64,000 bases of DNA from Euglena gracilis (taxonomy: Eukaryota > Euglenida > Euglenophyceae > Euglenales). The stretch covers positions 24,665,385 through 24,729,384 of the forward strand of contig CP154955.1 of NCBI GenBank assembly GCA_039621445.1. The letters run 5' to 3'. Of the stretch, positions 31,040-41,250 are shown piece by piece. Every line of letters begins with the position of its first letter. The first letter of the stretch is position 1. Under the pieces are notes generated by a model. The model ran no database searches. It was not told where the DNA came from and worked only from the letters and a program-made list of their open reading frames with translations. The translations under genes and the position numbers were made by a program.

Positions 31040-34000
31040 CGCGCGCGCGCGTGTGTGTGGAGGCGTTTCGGCGACAGTGCTTTTTTGTCCATGTGTCTGT
31101 GTGTGCACATGGGATTGGGTTGGGAGGTGGGTTCTTTGGGGCGTCGGTGCGGGGCGGGGGCAGACCCGCCTGGCCCCAAGGAAGGCCACGCAGCAATGCG
31201 GACCATCGTGATGCTGAAGGTGCTCCCCAAAGCTCAGGGCGTGCATCTGCCGCGGAAAAGAAATGTTGGCGTCCATTGCAGAATTCCCTCTCTGCAACGC
31301 TGTCCCTGGATTGTGGACACACAACGTAGCGAATGCGGTAGCTTTGCAAACAAACACCGCTCAAATTCCCCATAACGCGAACATTGTGCACCCCAATGGC
31401 GGTCCCATTTTACGGCAGAGACACTTCAGATTTATTAGAACCCCAAAATTGTGTTGCTGTGCCACCTCCAAGGTGGGAGGCCATCGTGGGGATGGAAACA
31501 CGGGAGGTGGCGCCGCAGTCAGCTGTGGTCGCAACTATGGACCAGGTCTGGACCCCACCTCCCATGTTTGTCCACTCCCGCAGTAGCCCCCCCCCCCCCA
31601 GGCGACGTAAGGGGTGGATGCTCCCCAGGTCTATCCGGGCCCTGACCCCCTCCTCGCCCGCCTCCTGCTCTGGCTGCCGGTCGTCGGGGCCCCGCTTCGC
31701 CAGTCGTTGCGGATCATCGGAACCACGACCCATGCCGTGCTGGGCGGACTTCTTCCGGCGGAAATGCCCCCGGGGGACGGAAGGTTTTCCAACCTTCCAG
31801 AAACAGGTTCCGGCAGGTTACCCCCAAAGGTGCCAGGGCCGTTAGCTATCCATTTTCAAGAGATGTTGCCTTGCTCAGTGCATACCCAAACACCAGACCT
31901 CGCAGCAGACCTCCACCGAATTGCCAAAAGAAGCCCGGTACCGGAGGGGCTGACCTCTGACCCAGAGCTGCGGGCGGTGCTGAGCTGGTGCTGGGGGGAT
32001 TACGCCCAGGCCACATTGGCTCCCCGTCTCCGAGCAGATGCAGGGCCACCGCATTCGGCACACCCCCGTTTCACCTGGTGTCACATAGAAGCCTTCAAGT
32101 GCACTCCATACCTTATGTGCAAGCCTGCTGCTGCCTTGCAGACATCGGCGTGCTTTTGTCGCGTGAACTTTTTGCCGTTTTTGTTTTTGGGCCGCGATTG
32201 AGTGCTTCCAACGTCATTTCGAACGTCGTTTTGGGATTTTTCGTGAAATTCCCCGGGCTGTGCCTCCCCAGAGTGTTCTCATTGCCCCAGGGATGCGGTG
32301 CTGTGTTGTGTGGTGGCAGCCAGTCGCATGGTGATTGGCCCACCATGCCAATGGAGAGGGGAAGGGCGGAAACCCCCACCGACGCAACATTTCCCCCTGG
32401 ACTCTTTCGCCCTGCCCGCCTGCGCCCGGTGTGCCACCCCAGCACAGCAGCTTCGCCATCCACTCCGCTGTGGTCAACCACTACGAGCGCGGTGCTTACT
32501 ACCCGGTGGGTGGCTCCGACCACATCGCCTGCCCGGGGGCCGGCCTGGGCCCCGGAGGGTGCCCACCCACCCCCACCCAGCCGGGGTGGGTAGCATCCGG
32601 CCGCGGGTCCGACCAACAGGGCGAGGTCGAGGTGCGGGGCCGACCCCTGCCGCCACACCATCATCCCCACGATCGTGAACGCCGGCGGCGCGGTGCTGGT
32701 CAATGCGCGGGTGGGGGCCGGGGGATGGCTGGGCCGGGGTGTCCAAGCGGGCAGGGGTTGCCGTCCACTTGTGAATGCGAGGCAGCTTGGGCGTCGGTGC
32801 GCTCCTTTTGCGTGACGCTTGTTGGCCGGGGCCACATTTGGTACTCACCCTGAGCGAGGGGCTCAGAGCTTGGCTGCCTTGCGCCCCTCCACCTGGTCAT
32901 GGTCCCCCGGGGCGGGAGCCGCCAGCCATGCCCCGCCAGGGAGCATCCTGGTGGAGGGCGGGAAGGCGGTCGGGGTTCGGCTGGAAGCGGATGGCAGTGA
33001 GATCTTCGCCCCAGCCAGCCCGTGCCAGGCGGATGCCCTCCGGTGGTCGGTCCGTCAGCCCACTGCCACATTGCGGGCGGGATGGCCGCCTGTGGCCTGG
33101 CCCGGCCTGCCCTGGACGGTCATCTCGGACGCGGGGCTCCACAACACGCTGCAGCGCCTGTTGCCCTCCCCCTACCGCCGGGCTCAGGGGCGTGGAGTTT
33201 GGTTGCCTTGCCTGCAACTGCGAGTGGAAGTGTGGCTTACAGGGTGGGCTTTGTGTTGGCGGCGGCTTGGGGCTTGTTGGTGGCCAGGCTTGGGGGTTGT
33301 CGGCCAAAGGAATAACCTCCAAAGACCCCCCCAAAAAACCATCCAAAAACCCAAGCGCCGGCGTTGGAATTGTGCTTTGTGCCAGTCCCCACGTCCTTGC
33401 CGAAGACCTGACAGCCAAGTACCCTCACAGCGCCAGCTTCCTCTCCCTCTTCATTGGGCTGCGTCCAGGGACGCACGCCTCTGGGGTTTCTCTGGTTGTC
33501 GGCTGTCCTGGCCACTGGGTCCCTGCCCGAGAGGCTCCGCAGAGGAGTTGCAGCTGCAGAAGTCACAGCCAGCCCGTTGCCGAAGGGCTCCCCATCGTCT
33601 CCCACAACCCACTCCCAATTTGAGGGTTTGGCATTGCTACGACCTGGATATGTGCCCCTGCACACACAGCCCAGATTAGCAGCTGTGTCCCCACCGGGCT
33701 AGGTTGCCGTGGGAGGGTGAACCATAGGAGGTGGTGTCGCAGCTTTGGCACGTCGCTCGGATCCAGGCTTCTTTTAAACACAGCAGACCCCCCGCAGTGG
33801 TCCGGGCTGGACCCCCCGGGGGGGGGGGTCCCGGGAAATGTCCTTAGACAGCACGATTTTTGGTGGAACCCCTCACACAAAAGGCTGCCTGGATCCCCCC
33901 ATGTGCATGAACCTCAGTTGGGAGCTCTTTGGGCTCGCTGAGCATCCTGTGGATGCCAATACCCCGGCGCGGGGCGGGAAACGGGGGGGGGGGGGGCAGC

Positions 34001-36681
34001 GGTGGCCAGCGCCGCGGGCCGGGCCCAGTTCTGGTACTACAGCGGCGCGGAGGCGGCCGCCGGCGTGGGGGCGTTCCTGGAGGCGGGCCCCGCCGCGGCG
34101 GAGGACACGGGTTTCCCGTTCCTCTTCATCTCGTTCCCCTCCGCCAAGGACCCCCTCGAACGGCGCTTCCAGCCAGGCACCGCCACCTGCACCGTGCTGA
34201 CCCTGCCCCGGGGGCCGCTGTCCTGTCCCAAACCCCCCCACAAATAGCGTTGCACTGCAGCACTGTTGGACTGCCGCCTCCAGTGACAGGGGGTGCAGCA
34301 CTATGGACACTTTGGACCCTGCTGTACTATTTGACTGGGTGCCTCTTAGTCCCAGTCTGTCACCACAGGCACCCTTTTTACCTGGTCAATGTCCTACGCT
34401 GAGGCTGGCTAGTTGCACTCCGGTCGCCTATTCATTTCGGACAACTTCCGTGAGTTGTGTGGGCGGGAATTTGCCCCCTTTCCCCTCTTTGCGGGTTGCA
34501 AAAGGTGCCTGCACTTAGCTGCACCAGCTCCTACACATTTCACATTGCTATGCTTTGGGGGGGTGCAGCATCATTGGACGCTCGCTTCATCCAGCGGGGG
34601 TGCAGCACTATTTGGACCCGCAGCTCTACTGGCCCCCGCAGCACTATTAGGGGGGGGTTTAGGCAAAGCTGCTTGGTCCCCCCACCTCAGAATTCACACT
34701 GAATTGCTGCCCAACTTGCAGTTCCCCGGCGTGCTGGTACGTCGAATACCCCCCTCGGATTTTTCACAATGTGATCAAATAGCAACCCTATGATTTTCAA
34801 GCAACATGACGTCCTGTCCGCAAGAAGATTTTTTTTTAGCACTGTTAAACATGGGAAAAGAATGGACTCTCTGGGAAGAGAGTTTGAAACAGGGGCCATT
34901 GACCAGGTGAGGATGGTGCTGAGAGAAAAAAACAGAGCTGACACAACACAAAAATGCAGTCCTCCCCCTATAGACTTCGAAGGGGTGTGGGCCCAGTGGT
35001 ACGGAAGCAACTGGAGGGGCTGAGCCCCCCAAGACACATTATTCTTGTGTTAAGATGAATGCACATCCAGGCCTAAATGGGACGCCGAAAAGAAACCCGC
35101 AGCGGCCCTCGCCCCCGACGCCCTACTCGTGGTTCGAGCAGTTCAAGGCCGAGCCTCCCGGCCAGCGGTCGGAGGAGTACGAGGAGTTGGCCCGGCCCCC
35201 GCTGTGCCTCGCCGCCCGGTTCGCCGGGGGGAGTCCGCCCTTGGGGGGGGGGGGCTTGGAACGCCCCCATTCCCCGTCCCGGGGTTTTGTGCCCTTCCCC
35301 GCGGTGAACGGACAGGCAACGGTGAACGGAAAGGCGCGGCGTGCGGGGTGGGCCCCCACGGACCTCAGCCCCCCCCCCCCCACCCCGGTGCTGGGAGGGA
35401 CGGCGGGCGGCCCCTGGCGGCGTTGGCCCGGAAGCCCAGCGGCGGCCGGCGCCGAAGGCCCGCCTGGGCCGGGCGATGTGGCGGCGGGCAGGCCCCTGTG
35501 GCCGTCCACCGGGGGCCGACTGGGGGCTGACCGGGGCCACGCGTGCCTTTGGTCGGCCGCTGATGAAGTGGCCTCAGAGTGGCCAAGGCCAAATGTGGCC
35601 AATCCGCAATCGGAAGCCGTCAGGAGAGCACCGTGCGGTGTCTGTCACAACCAAGAGGGGACCACAGGGCCCTGGCAGCAGGTGTGCGTCCTGTTCCCCC
35701 AGCTGAAGGACCGCGTGGAGTACTTCAGCGTGGGCAGCCCCCTCACCAACGAGCACTACCTCGCCGCCGCAGAAGGTGCCCCGCCCACAGGACTCCGGGT
35801 ACTGCACAGGGTGGCAGGACTGGGGCACTTAATAATATTTATTCTCCGTCCTTGACATGCATGGACTCATTCACCACCAAAGGACTTATATTTAGCAATT
35901 GCAATCCACAAATAACCTGTGCGAGTTCCCGCAAACATGCATTTCCACAGCATTCGTGAATGTCTGAGAAATGTCCAACAGCAGCACCCCACCTGTTAAC
36001 CCGCTGCACCTGCACATCCACCTCCCCCCCAAATGGTTTGAAGCACTGAAGGATGACAGCCTCTTAACCTAAAGGGAAGAAAAATGAGTATTTTTAATGT
36101 TTTTTGCTGGTGGTTGTCGAAAGGAACCTTGTTTTACACACGACCTCAATTCTTTTTGTCCCAAAGTCTGTTTCTCCCGATGGGGCTCAGGACAGTGCTT
36201 GGGGAGCCCCCGCCCTTGTCCCTAACAAGGGGCCCTATGGTCCCATACGGGCTGGACCATGCCCTCCCCCGCTTCGGGCTGGAGAGCCTGCTCGCACTGC
36301 GCCCCGACTGTTGCGGCGTGCCCGGCCTGTGGCTCACGGGCAGGGCCGGCCGGGAACCCCGCCAACCCCGGGCAGGGGTCCGACCCCACGGGTGGGAAGT
36401 CACGGGAGGTGGCCGCGGCCGGCCGCGGCCCAACCAGTTTCAAACTCAGAGTCAACGTTGTTTCACACTCGAAATCGAAAATGGTTGGGCCGCAGCCCAA
36501 CCAAAATGTTCCTCCACTGTTCCCCACTGCCCGACCCACCCTGACGGCGGGGCAGGACGTACTGCTGTGCGGCTTCTCCGGCGCGCTGCTGGGCGGCCTG
36601 CTGACCGCCGGGGCAGTGCTGGGCCGCAACCTGTACGGCGCCCGGGCCGCGGTGGGGGACCCCCGGGGGGGGTTGCCGTAG
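29110..36681 (+). CDS. RETSAT: retinol saturase (all-trans-retinol 13,14-reductase) family FAD oxidoreductase
   Basis: Family role: FAD-dependent saturation of the C13-C14 bond of retinol; related to carotenoid isomerases. Exons, edges partly approximate: 29110-29298, 29535-29608, 29985-30029, 30186-30300, 30813-30900, 31629-31760, 31946-32003, 32428-32531, 32653-32718, 32940-33012, 33115-33191, 33415-33488, 34000-34206, 35123-35215, 35681-35777, 36243-36337, 36549-36681. In order: dinucleotide fold [20 protein letters not shown] with acidic strand end [174 protein letters not shown]. All family blocks are present, so it looks intact. The N-terminal exon(s) are not identified; the TAG at 36679 lies at the edge of a satellite array, so the last residues may be element-derived. 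Natural substrate unknown. Confidence 0.92.
29299..29534 (+). other. RETSAT intron, probably nonconventional (edges tentative)
   Basis: No GT-AG pair gives the right phase. Taking CAC at +4 to +6 and CTG at -8 to -6 joins GGCCHSFR to [13 protein letters not shown] in frame, with two of three pairs complementary. A second option ending a few bases later would give CHSFRPDKGF. The exact edges are unresolved. Confidence 0.45.
29609..29984 (+). mobile_element. transposon-like nonconventional intron inside a RETSAT exon
   Basis: The element body 29612-29979 starts CAGGGGTTTTCTTAAG and ends CTTAAGAAAACCCTG. Flanks are GCCGTGAC (29604-29611) and GTCGTGAC (29980-29987), an 8 bp duplication with one change. 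The body begins like family A (GCCGGAGGAGACC, GTCCAGCCAGCCAGCA). Cutting 3 bases into the left copy and 5 into the right leaves one target copy and restores [19 protein letters not shown], matching the family. CAG sits at +4 to +6 and CTG at -8 to -6. No GT-AG solution gives this protein. Confidence 0.88.
30301..30812 (+). other. nonconventional intron, CAG/CTG, RETSAT
   Basis: Starts GGACAG and ends CTGCTATG. Joins VPITARRRN to [17 protein letters not shown] in frame, the expected order for the family. It contains the GT/GC-free C-rich DNA and part of a G-rich tract but no recognisable element body. 512 bases. Confidence 0.75.
30949..31059. repeat. (GT)n then (GC)n microsatellite
   Basis: About 80 bases of GT followed by about 20 bases of alternating GC and then GT again, in a RETSAT intron just after the exon at 30813-30900. 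Alternating purine-pyrimidine sequence of this kind favours Z-DNA. Confidence 0.95.
32004..32427 (+). other. nonconventional intron, CAG/CTG, RETSAT
   Basis: Starts GCCCAG and ends CTGCGCCC. Joins WCWGDY to [19 protein letters not shown], recreating the WGDYG-x-P-P block typical of the family. Neither edge has GT or AG. The 8-base flanks no longer resemble each other, as expected for an old insertion. 424 bases. Confidence 0.88.
33013..33114 (+). other. short nonconventional intron, CAG/CTG, RETSAT
   Basis: Starts AGCCAG and ends CTGCCCTG. It is 102 bases, a multiple of three, and has no stop, so the unspliced frame is also open; splicing gives [19 protein letters not shown], the family sequence. 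This is the smallest clear nonconventional intron here. Confidence 0.82.
33192..33414 (+). other. conventional GT-AG intron, RETSAT
   Basis: Donor GTGGAGTTTGG after GGGGC and acceptor CTGACAG. It joins SPYRRAQG to [19 protein letters not shown] in phase. It shows that conventional and nonconventional introns alternate in one gene. Confidence 0.7.
36338..36548 (+). other. nonconventional intron, CAG/CTG, RETSAT last intron
   Basis: Starts GGGCAG and ends CTGACGGC. Joins VPGLWLT to [16 protein letters not shown], restoring the family's LTGQD motif. Flanks CTCACGGG and ACGGCGGG are partly alike, possibly a decayed 8 bp duplication. 211 bases. Confidence 0.88.
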
Positions 36682-36866
36682 GAGGAGGTTCGATCTCGAA
36701 CGTTCGAGCTCGAACCTCCTCGAACGTTTTTAAGCCCCCCCCCTTCAAGGGGGGGGCTTAAAATCGTTCGACGACCCTCCTCGAACGACCTCGAACGACA
36801 TTCGAGGAGGGTATCGAACCTCCTCGAAATGTCCTCGAACGACAATTCGACCGTCCTCCTACGTAC
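36682..36866. repeat. palindromic satellite array 3, abutting the RETSAT stop
   Basis: Same hairpin satellite family, starting with GGAGGAGGTTCGATCTCGAA right after the TAG and ending CCTCCTACGTACATGCATCC. Left boundary CCGTAGGAGGAGG matches arrays 1 and 4, so the unit appears to have a defined end. Confidence 0.9.
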
Positions 36867-37170
36867 ATGCATCCAGCTTTCAACAGCAACATCCTCCACA
36901 AACCACCCAAGCAGGTAGAGACGTATTCTCTCTCGAGATGTGATCGGGTTGGTAGTTTGGATTTTTCAAAATCCTCCCGTCTCCTCGCCAAAGGAGAGGC
37001 GCACGCAGGAGTACCACAGAGAGAGAGAGAGAGAGGGAGAGAGAGAGCCAGGCGCCGAAGGTAGTTTGAATTTTTCAAAATCCCCTCCCCCTCTGCGGAG
37101 GTGTACGCAGGAGCATCACAAGGTGGTCTGTACCGGGACTGTTCTTGTTGCCCAACGCTAGACGGTGTGT

Positions 37171-37199
37171 GTGGGGGGGGGGAGAGAGGCAGAGAGGGG

Positions 37200-37263
<64 letters not shown>
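37171..37263. repeat. (GA)n microsatellite
   Basis: GAGAGA tract running directly into the TTAGGG tract. A similar short GA block occurs at 37016-37047. Confidence 0.95.
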
Positions 37264-37267
<4 letters not shown>

Positions 37268-37525
37268 TAGGGTTAGGGTTAGGGTTAGGGTTAGGGTTAG
37301 GGTTAGGGTTAGGGTTAGGGTTAGGGTTAGGGTTAGGGTTAGGGTTAGGGTTAGGGTTAGGGTTAGGGTTAGGGTTGACCCTAACCCTAACCCTAACCCT
37401 AACCCTAACCCTAACCCTAACCCTAACCCTAACCCTAACCCTAACCCTAACCCTAACCCTAACCCTAACCCTAACCCTAACCCTAACCCTAACCCTAACC
37501 CTAACCCTAACCCTAACCCTAACCC
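37264..37525. repeat. head-to-head telomeric repeat (TTAGGG)n-(CCCTAA)n
   Basis: 37264-37376 is about 19 perfect TTAGGG units. After two bases (GA) the sense inverts to about 24 CCCTAA units, 37379-37525. This is the arrangement expected where two chromosome ends were joined end to end, or where an assembly fused two telomeric reads. Sequence continues on both sides. Confidence 0.97.
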
Positions 37526-38337
37526 GTCTTTGTGATGTTTAATGGAGTTAATAATCAATATTCCTGTTTTCCATTTGATATTTGTTCCATAGTTATTTTG
37601 TATTTGCTATGTCTGATGCGCTCTCCCGCCGAGTCCTTCCGGTGGAAGATTTTGGCAACCATCAAAAGTATGTGTGTTTTTGTACTTGTGCAGAAAAACC
37701 TGCTTTGGCTGGTAAGCGTCATTTTCATTGTTGTTGGCCGACATATGCGGCGGTGACGGAAAATGTTACAAATGTGAAAGGCCATATTTTGGAAAGGAGC
37801 GGTCAGTGGAATGACAAGTGGTGATGGGTGGAAATAAGTCATAAGATGTAATGTTGTTGTTGTGTGTGGAATCTATTATTGCTCACTTTGTGCTTTTTTT
37901 CGGGAAACTTTTGTAAAGAAATTAATCTTTTAAGCTTTTAAAAAAAGCTTTTGAAAGCCAAATATTTTAAGCTTAAAAAATTTTTATGACATTATTTGAA
38001 GGAATAGGGTTAGGGTAATGATTCCGTTTCGAAGGTTTAATTCATAACGTTATTTGAAGGAGTAGGGTTAGGGTAAGGATTCTGTTTCGAAAGTTTAAAC
38101 CTGTCCCGCTCATCGTCGTTAGATTGGTCTCTACAGGGTACACAGCGAACTCAAAGAGCTGCCCAACTACCTCCCCCCCCCCTTGTCTAAGCACCACCCT
38201 TGTCTAAGCACCACCCCCCCGGTTCTTACCCATCTTTTTAAAGGTCATCGTCACGGGGAGGTTTATTTTGTGTGCATTTTTAAAAGAAATTTCTCAAAAA
38301 ATTCGAAATTTCTGCAACTTCTGAGACCTGATTTGGT

Positions 38338-38569
38338 GGGGGGACCCTCGCTCGGCGCCTACCTCCCCCCCCTTGTCTAAGCACCGGAAAAGATGGGTAA
38401 GAACCGGGGGGTGGTGCTTATTTTGCCAAAATATGGGTAAGAACCAGGGGGGTGGTGCTTAGACAAGAGGAAAAAATTTGACTGCAAAAAAAATCCGGCG
38501 CTTCGCGCCGAAAAGGAAAAATTCCCCTTATTTTGGAGGTCCACTGTTGAACTTACACACATTTGGATG
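38338..38569. repeat. segment inverted relative to 39779-40018
   Basis: GGGGGGACCCTCGCTCGGCG through CACATTTGGATGCA is the reverse complement of 39779-40018 with small differences. The two neighbouring modules are otherwise in direct orientation, so one of them contains a 230-base inversion. Confidence 0.85.

Positions 38570-38570
<1 letters not shown>

Positions 38571-38653
<83 letters not shown>
38571..38653. repeat. (ATT)n microsatellite
   Basis: About 27 uninterrupted ATT units at the edge of the inverted segment. Confidence 0.98.
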
Positions 38654-39168
38654 CGCTTGTAAATCTGCAAATTTGTGATCTGGCCTTTTGTATAAAGAAG
38701 AAAGGAGGATTCAAACTCCGATGATTGAATTTGCAAGTTCTGAAGTTCCATGAAAAAAATTGGCAATGTGTATTAACCCTAGTTGGGCGGCTCTTTGGGG
38801 TAGCTGGTACCCTGTAGTGGTCAGTTTATCACGTTTGCAAAGTAATTAATATTTTCAGCTTTTTAAAAAAATAATTCATGACGTTATTTGAAGGAGTACG
38901 GTTAGGGTAAGGATTCTGTTTTGAAAGTTTTCGAAAGCCAAATTTTTTCGAAAAAAGTTTTCGAAGGCCAAATATTTTAAGCTTTAAAATTTTTTTCATA
39001 ACATTATTTGAAGGAATAGGGTTAAGGTAATGATTCCGTTTCGAAGGTTTAATTCAAGACGTTATTTGAAGGAGTAGGGTTAGGGTAAGGATTCTGTTTC
39101 GAAAGTTTAAACCTGTCCCGCTCATCGTCGTTAGATTGGTCTCTACAGGGTACACAGCGAACTCAAAG

Positions 39169-39570
39169 CAGGCTTTTGCTTAAGGGATTGCAGTACCCCC
39201 CCCGGGGGGGGGCTGGACTGCAGCTAGTCCAAATTTGGCTAGTGGGTTTTCTAGCAGACCCCCCCCCCGGGGGGGGTCTGCTAGCAGGGCTAGCTAGTGG
39301 AAAATTTTTTGGGACCCCCAAAAATGGCCAAAAATGCCCGTTTTTGGCCATTTTTGGGAATTTTTGGAACAAAATCAGCCAAAAACCTGTTAAAAACCTC
39401 ATTTTTCCTCCGGCGCTGTGCGCCGGAGGAAAATTTTTTTCCAGTCCGGGGGACCCCGGACCCCCCCCCCCCCGGGGGGAGGGGGGGGTCTAGCTAGTCC
39501 ACTTTTTCCAGTGTCTAGCCGATTGGCTAGCCAGTACCCCCCCCCCCCGGGGTCCTTAAGCAAAAGCCTG
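39169..39570. mobile_element. TIR element with perfect 17-base ends and perfect 8 bp duplication
   Basis: Ends CAGGCTTTTGCTTAAGG and CCTTAAGCAAAAGCCTG are exact inverted copies. Flanks ACTCAAAG at 39161-39168 and 39571-39578 are identical. The interior differs from family A (CTAGCAGACC blocks, AAAATGGCCAAAAATG) but the CAG...CTTAAG / CTTAAG...CTG end design and the 8 bp duplication are the same. The neighbouring module at 38.15 kb lacks the element and reads straight through one ACTCAAAG, an empty site. 402 bases, no ORF. Confidence 0.95.
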
Positions 39571-40928
39571 ACTCAAAGAGCTGCCCAACTACCTCCCCCC
39601 CCCCTTGTCTAAGCACCACCCTTGTCTAAGCACCACCCCCCCCCCCGGTTCTTACCCATCTTTTTAAAGGTCATCGTCACGGGGAGGTTTATTTTGTGTG
39701 CATTTTTAAAAGAAATTTCTCAAAAAATTCGAAATTTCTGCAACTTCTGAGACCTGATTTGGTGAGGTATTGTTGATTTCTGCATCCAAATGTGTGTAAG
39801 TTCAACAGTGGACCTCCAAAATAAGGGGAATTTTTCCTTTTCGGCACGAAGCGCCGGATTTTTTTTTGCAGTCAAATTTTTTCCCCTTGTCTAAGCACCA
39901 CCCCCCTGGTTCTTACCCATATTTTGGCAAAATAAGCACCCCCCCCCCCCGGTTCTTACCCATCTTTTCCGGTGCTTAGACAAGGGGGGGGGAGGTAGGC
40001 GCCGAGCGAGGGTCCCCCGAAGGCGCCGAGCGAAGGTCCCCCCATGTGTATTAACCCTAGTTGGCCGGCTCTTTGGGGTAGCTGGTACCCTGTAGTGGTC
40101 AGTTTATCACGTTTGCAAAGTAATTAATATTTTCAGCTTTTTAAAAAAATAACTCATGACGTTATTTGAAGGAGTAGGGTTAGGGTAAGGATTCTGTTTT
40201 GAAAGTTTTCGAAAGCCAAATTTTTTCGAAAAAAGTTTTCGAAGGCCAAATATTTTAAGCTTTAAAATTCTTTTCATGACATTATTTGAAGGAATAGGGT
40301 TAGGGTAATGATTTCGTTTCGAAGGTTTAATTCAAGACGTTATTTGAAGGAGTAGGGTTAGGGTAAGGATTCTGTTTCTAAAGTTTTCAAACGCCGAATA
40401 TTTTAAGCTTCAAAAAAATTTCATCACATTAGTTGAAGGAATAGGGTAAGGGTAAGGATTCCGTTTCGAAGGTTTAAATCATGACACGGCGAACCCAAAG
40501 AACTGCCCAGTTAGGGTTAAAAATATGGGGGACCCGAGCGAGGCGCTGAAGGTAACTGTAGGGGTCAGTAGGGTTGGTACCCTGAAGGGGTCAGTTGATC
40601 ACGTTGTTATAATATTTTAAGCATTATATGATACGGACCTGTACTGGTAGTCCCTGGAGTGGAAAGTGTTTTTGTCTGCACGTGCTGCTGGTTTCCATCA
40701 GCAATTGCAGTGTTTTTAATTGAGAGTGGCAGAGCGCCTTTGCAACCCTGTCTCCGGCTGAGTTGTTTTGTTTGCCACCAATACCCAAAACCCCCAATCG
40801 TCACTTGAACCTGCTTCGCGGAACCTGCATTGAAATATTTCGTTTTGTTGTTTCTTGTGTTGCACCACTTGTTGCGGAGAATGTCGTTTGTTTGGTTTTC
40901 ATTTCTCCTGATTGATGGATGCATTTAC

Positions 40929-41250
40929 GTAGGAGGAGGGTCTCGAACCTCCTCGAACGACGCTCGAGGAGGTCTCGAGACCCTCCTCGAACGACCTCGA
41001 ACGACATTCGAGGAGGGTATCGAACCTCCTCGAACGACCTCGAACGACATTCGAGGAGGGTATCGAACCTCCTCGAATGTCCTCGAACGACATTCGAGGA
41101 GGGTATCGAACCTCCTCGAATGTCCTCGAACGACATTCGAGGAGGGTATTGAACCTCCTCGAACGTCCTCGAACGACATTCGAGGAGGGTATCGAACCTC
41201 CTCGAATGTCGTTCGAGGAGGTTCGAGGAGGTTCGAGACCCTCCTCCTAC
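40929..41250. repeat. palindromic satellite array 4, reverse orientation
   Basis: Starts TTACGTAGGAGGAGGG and ends CCTCCTCCTACGGACCCTCC then CACTACCGTAACCCTCCC. The boundaries are those of arrays 1 and 3 reversed. Monomers are variants with GAGGAGGGTATCGAACCTCC. Confidence 0.95.

Larger units (their letters stand above)
37526..40610. repeat. subtelomere-like block of repeated modules
   Basis: Modules recur here: GACGTTATTTGAAGGAGTAGGGTTAGGG followed by AAGGATTCTGTTTCGAAAG (near 38045, 38880, 39057, 40157, 40337); ATTAACCCTAGTTGG with TAGCTGGTACCCTGTAG (38772, 40048); CTTGTCTAAGCACCACC with GGTTCTTACCCATC (38190, 39603). Short TTAGGG pairs are embedded in the first module. Spacing implies a roughly 1.3-1.4 kb duplicated unit. 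No gene seen. Confidence 0.85.

Noticed and set aside
32113-32835. Minus-strand 240-residue ORF over RETSAT
   Set aside because: Shadow of GC-rich RETSAT exons; the plus strand carries the family motifs.
37264-37525. A true chromosome end
   Set aside because: Sequence continues for tens of kilobases on both sides and the repeat inverts inside the tract.
37101-37558. ORFs encoding Pro-Asn or Leu-Thr-Leu repeats
   Set aside because: Frames through the GA and telomeric repeats.
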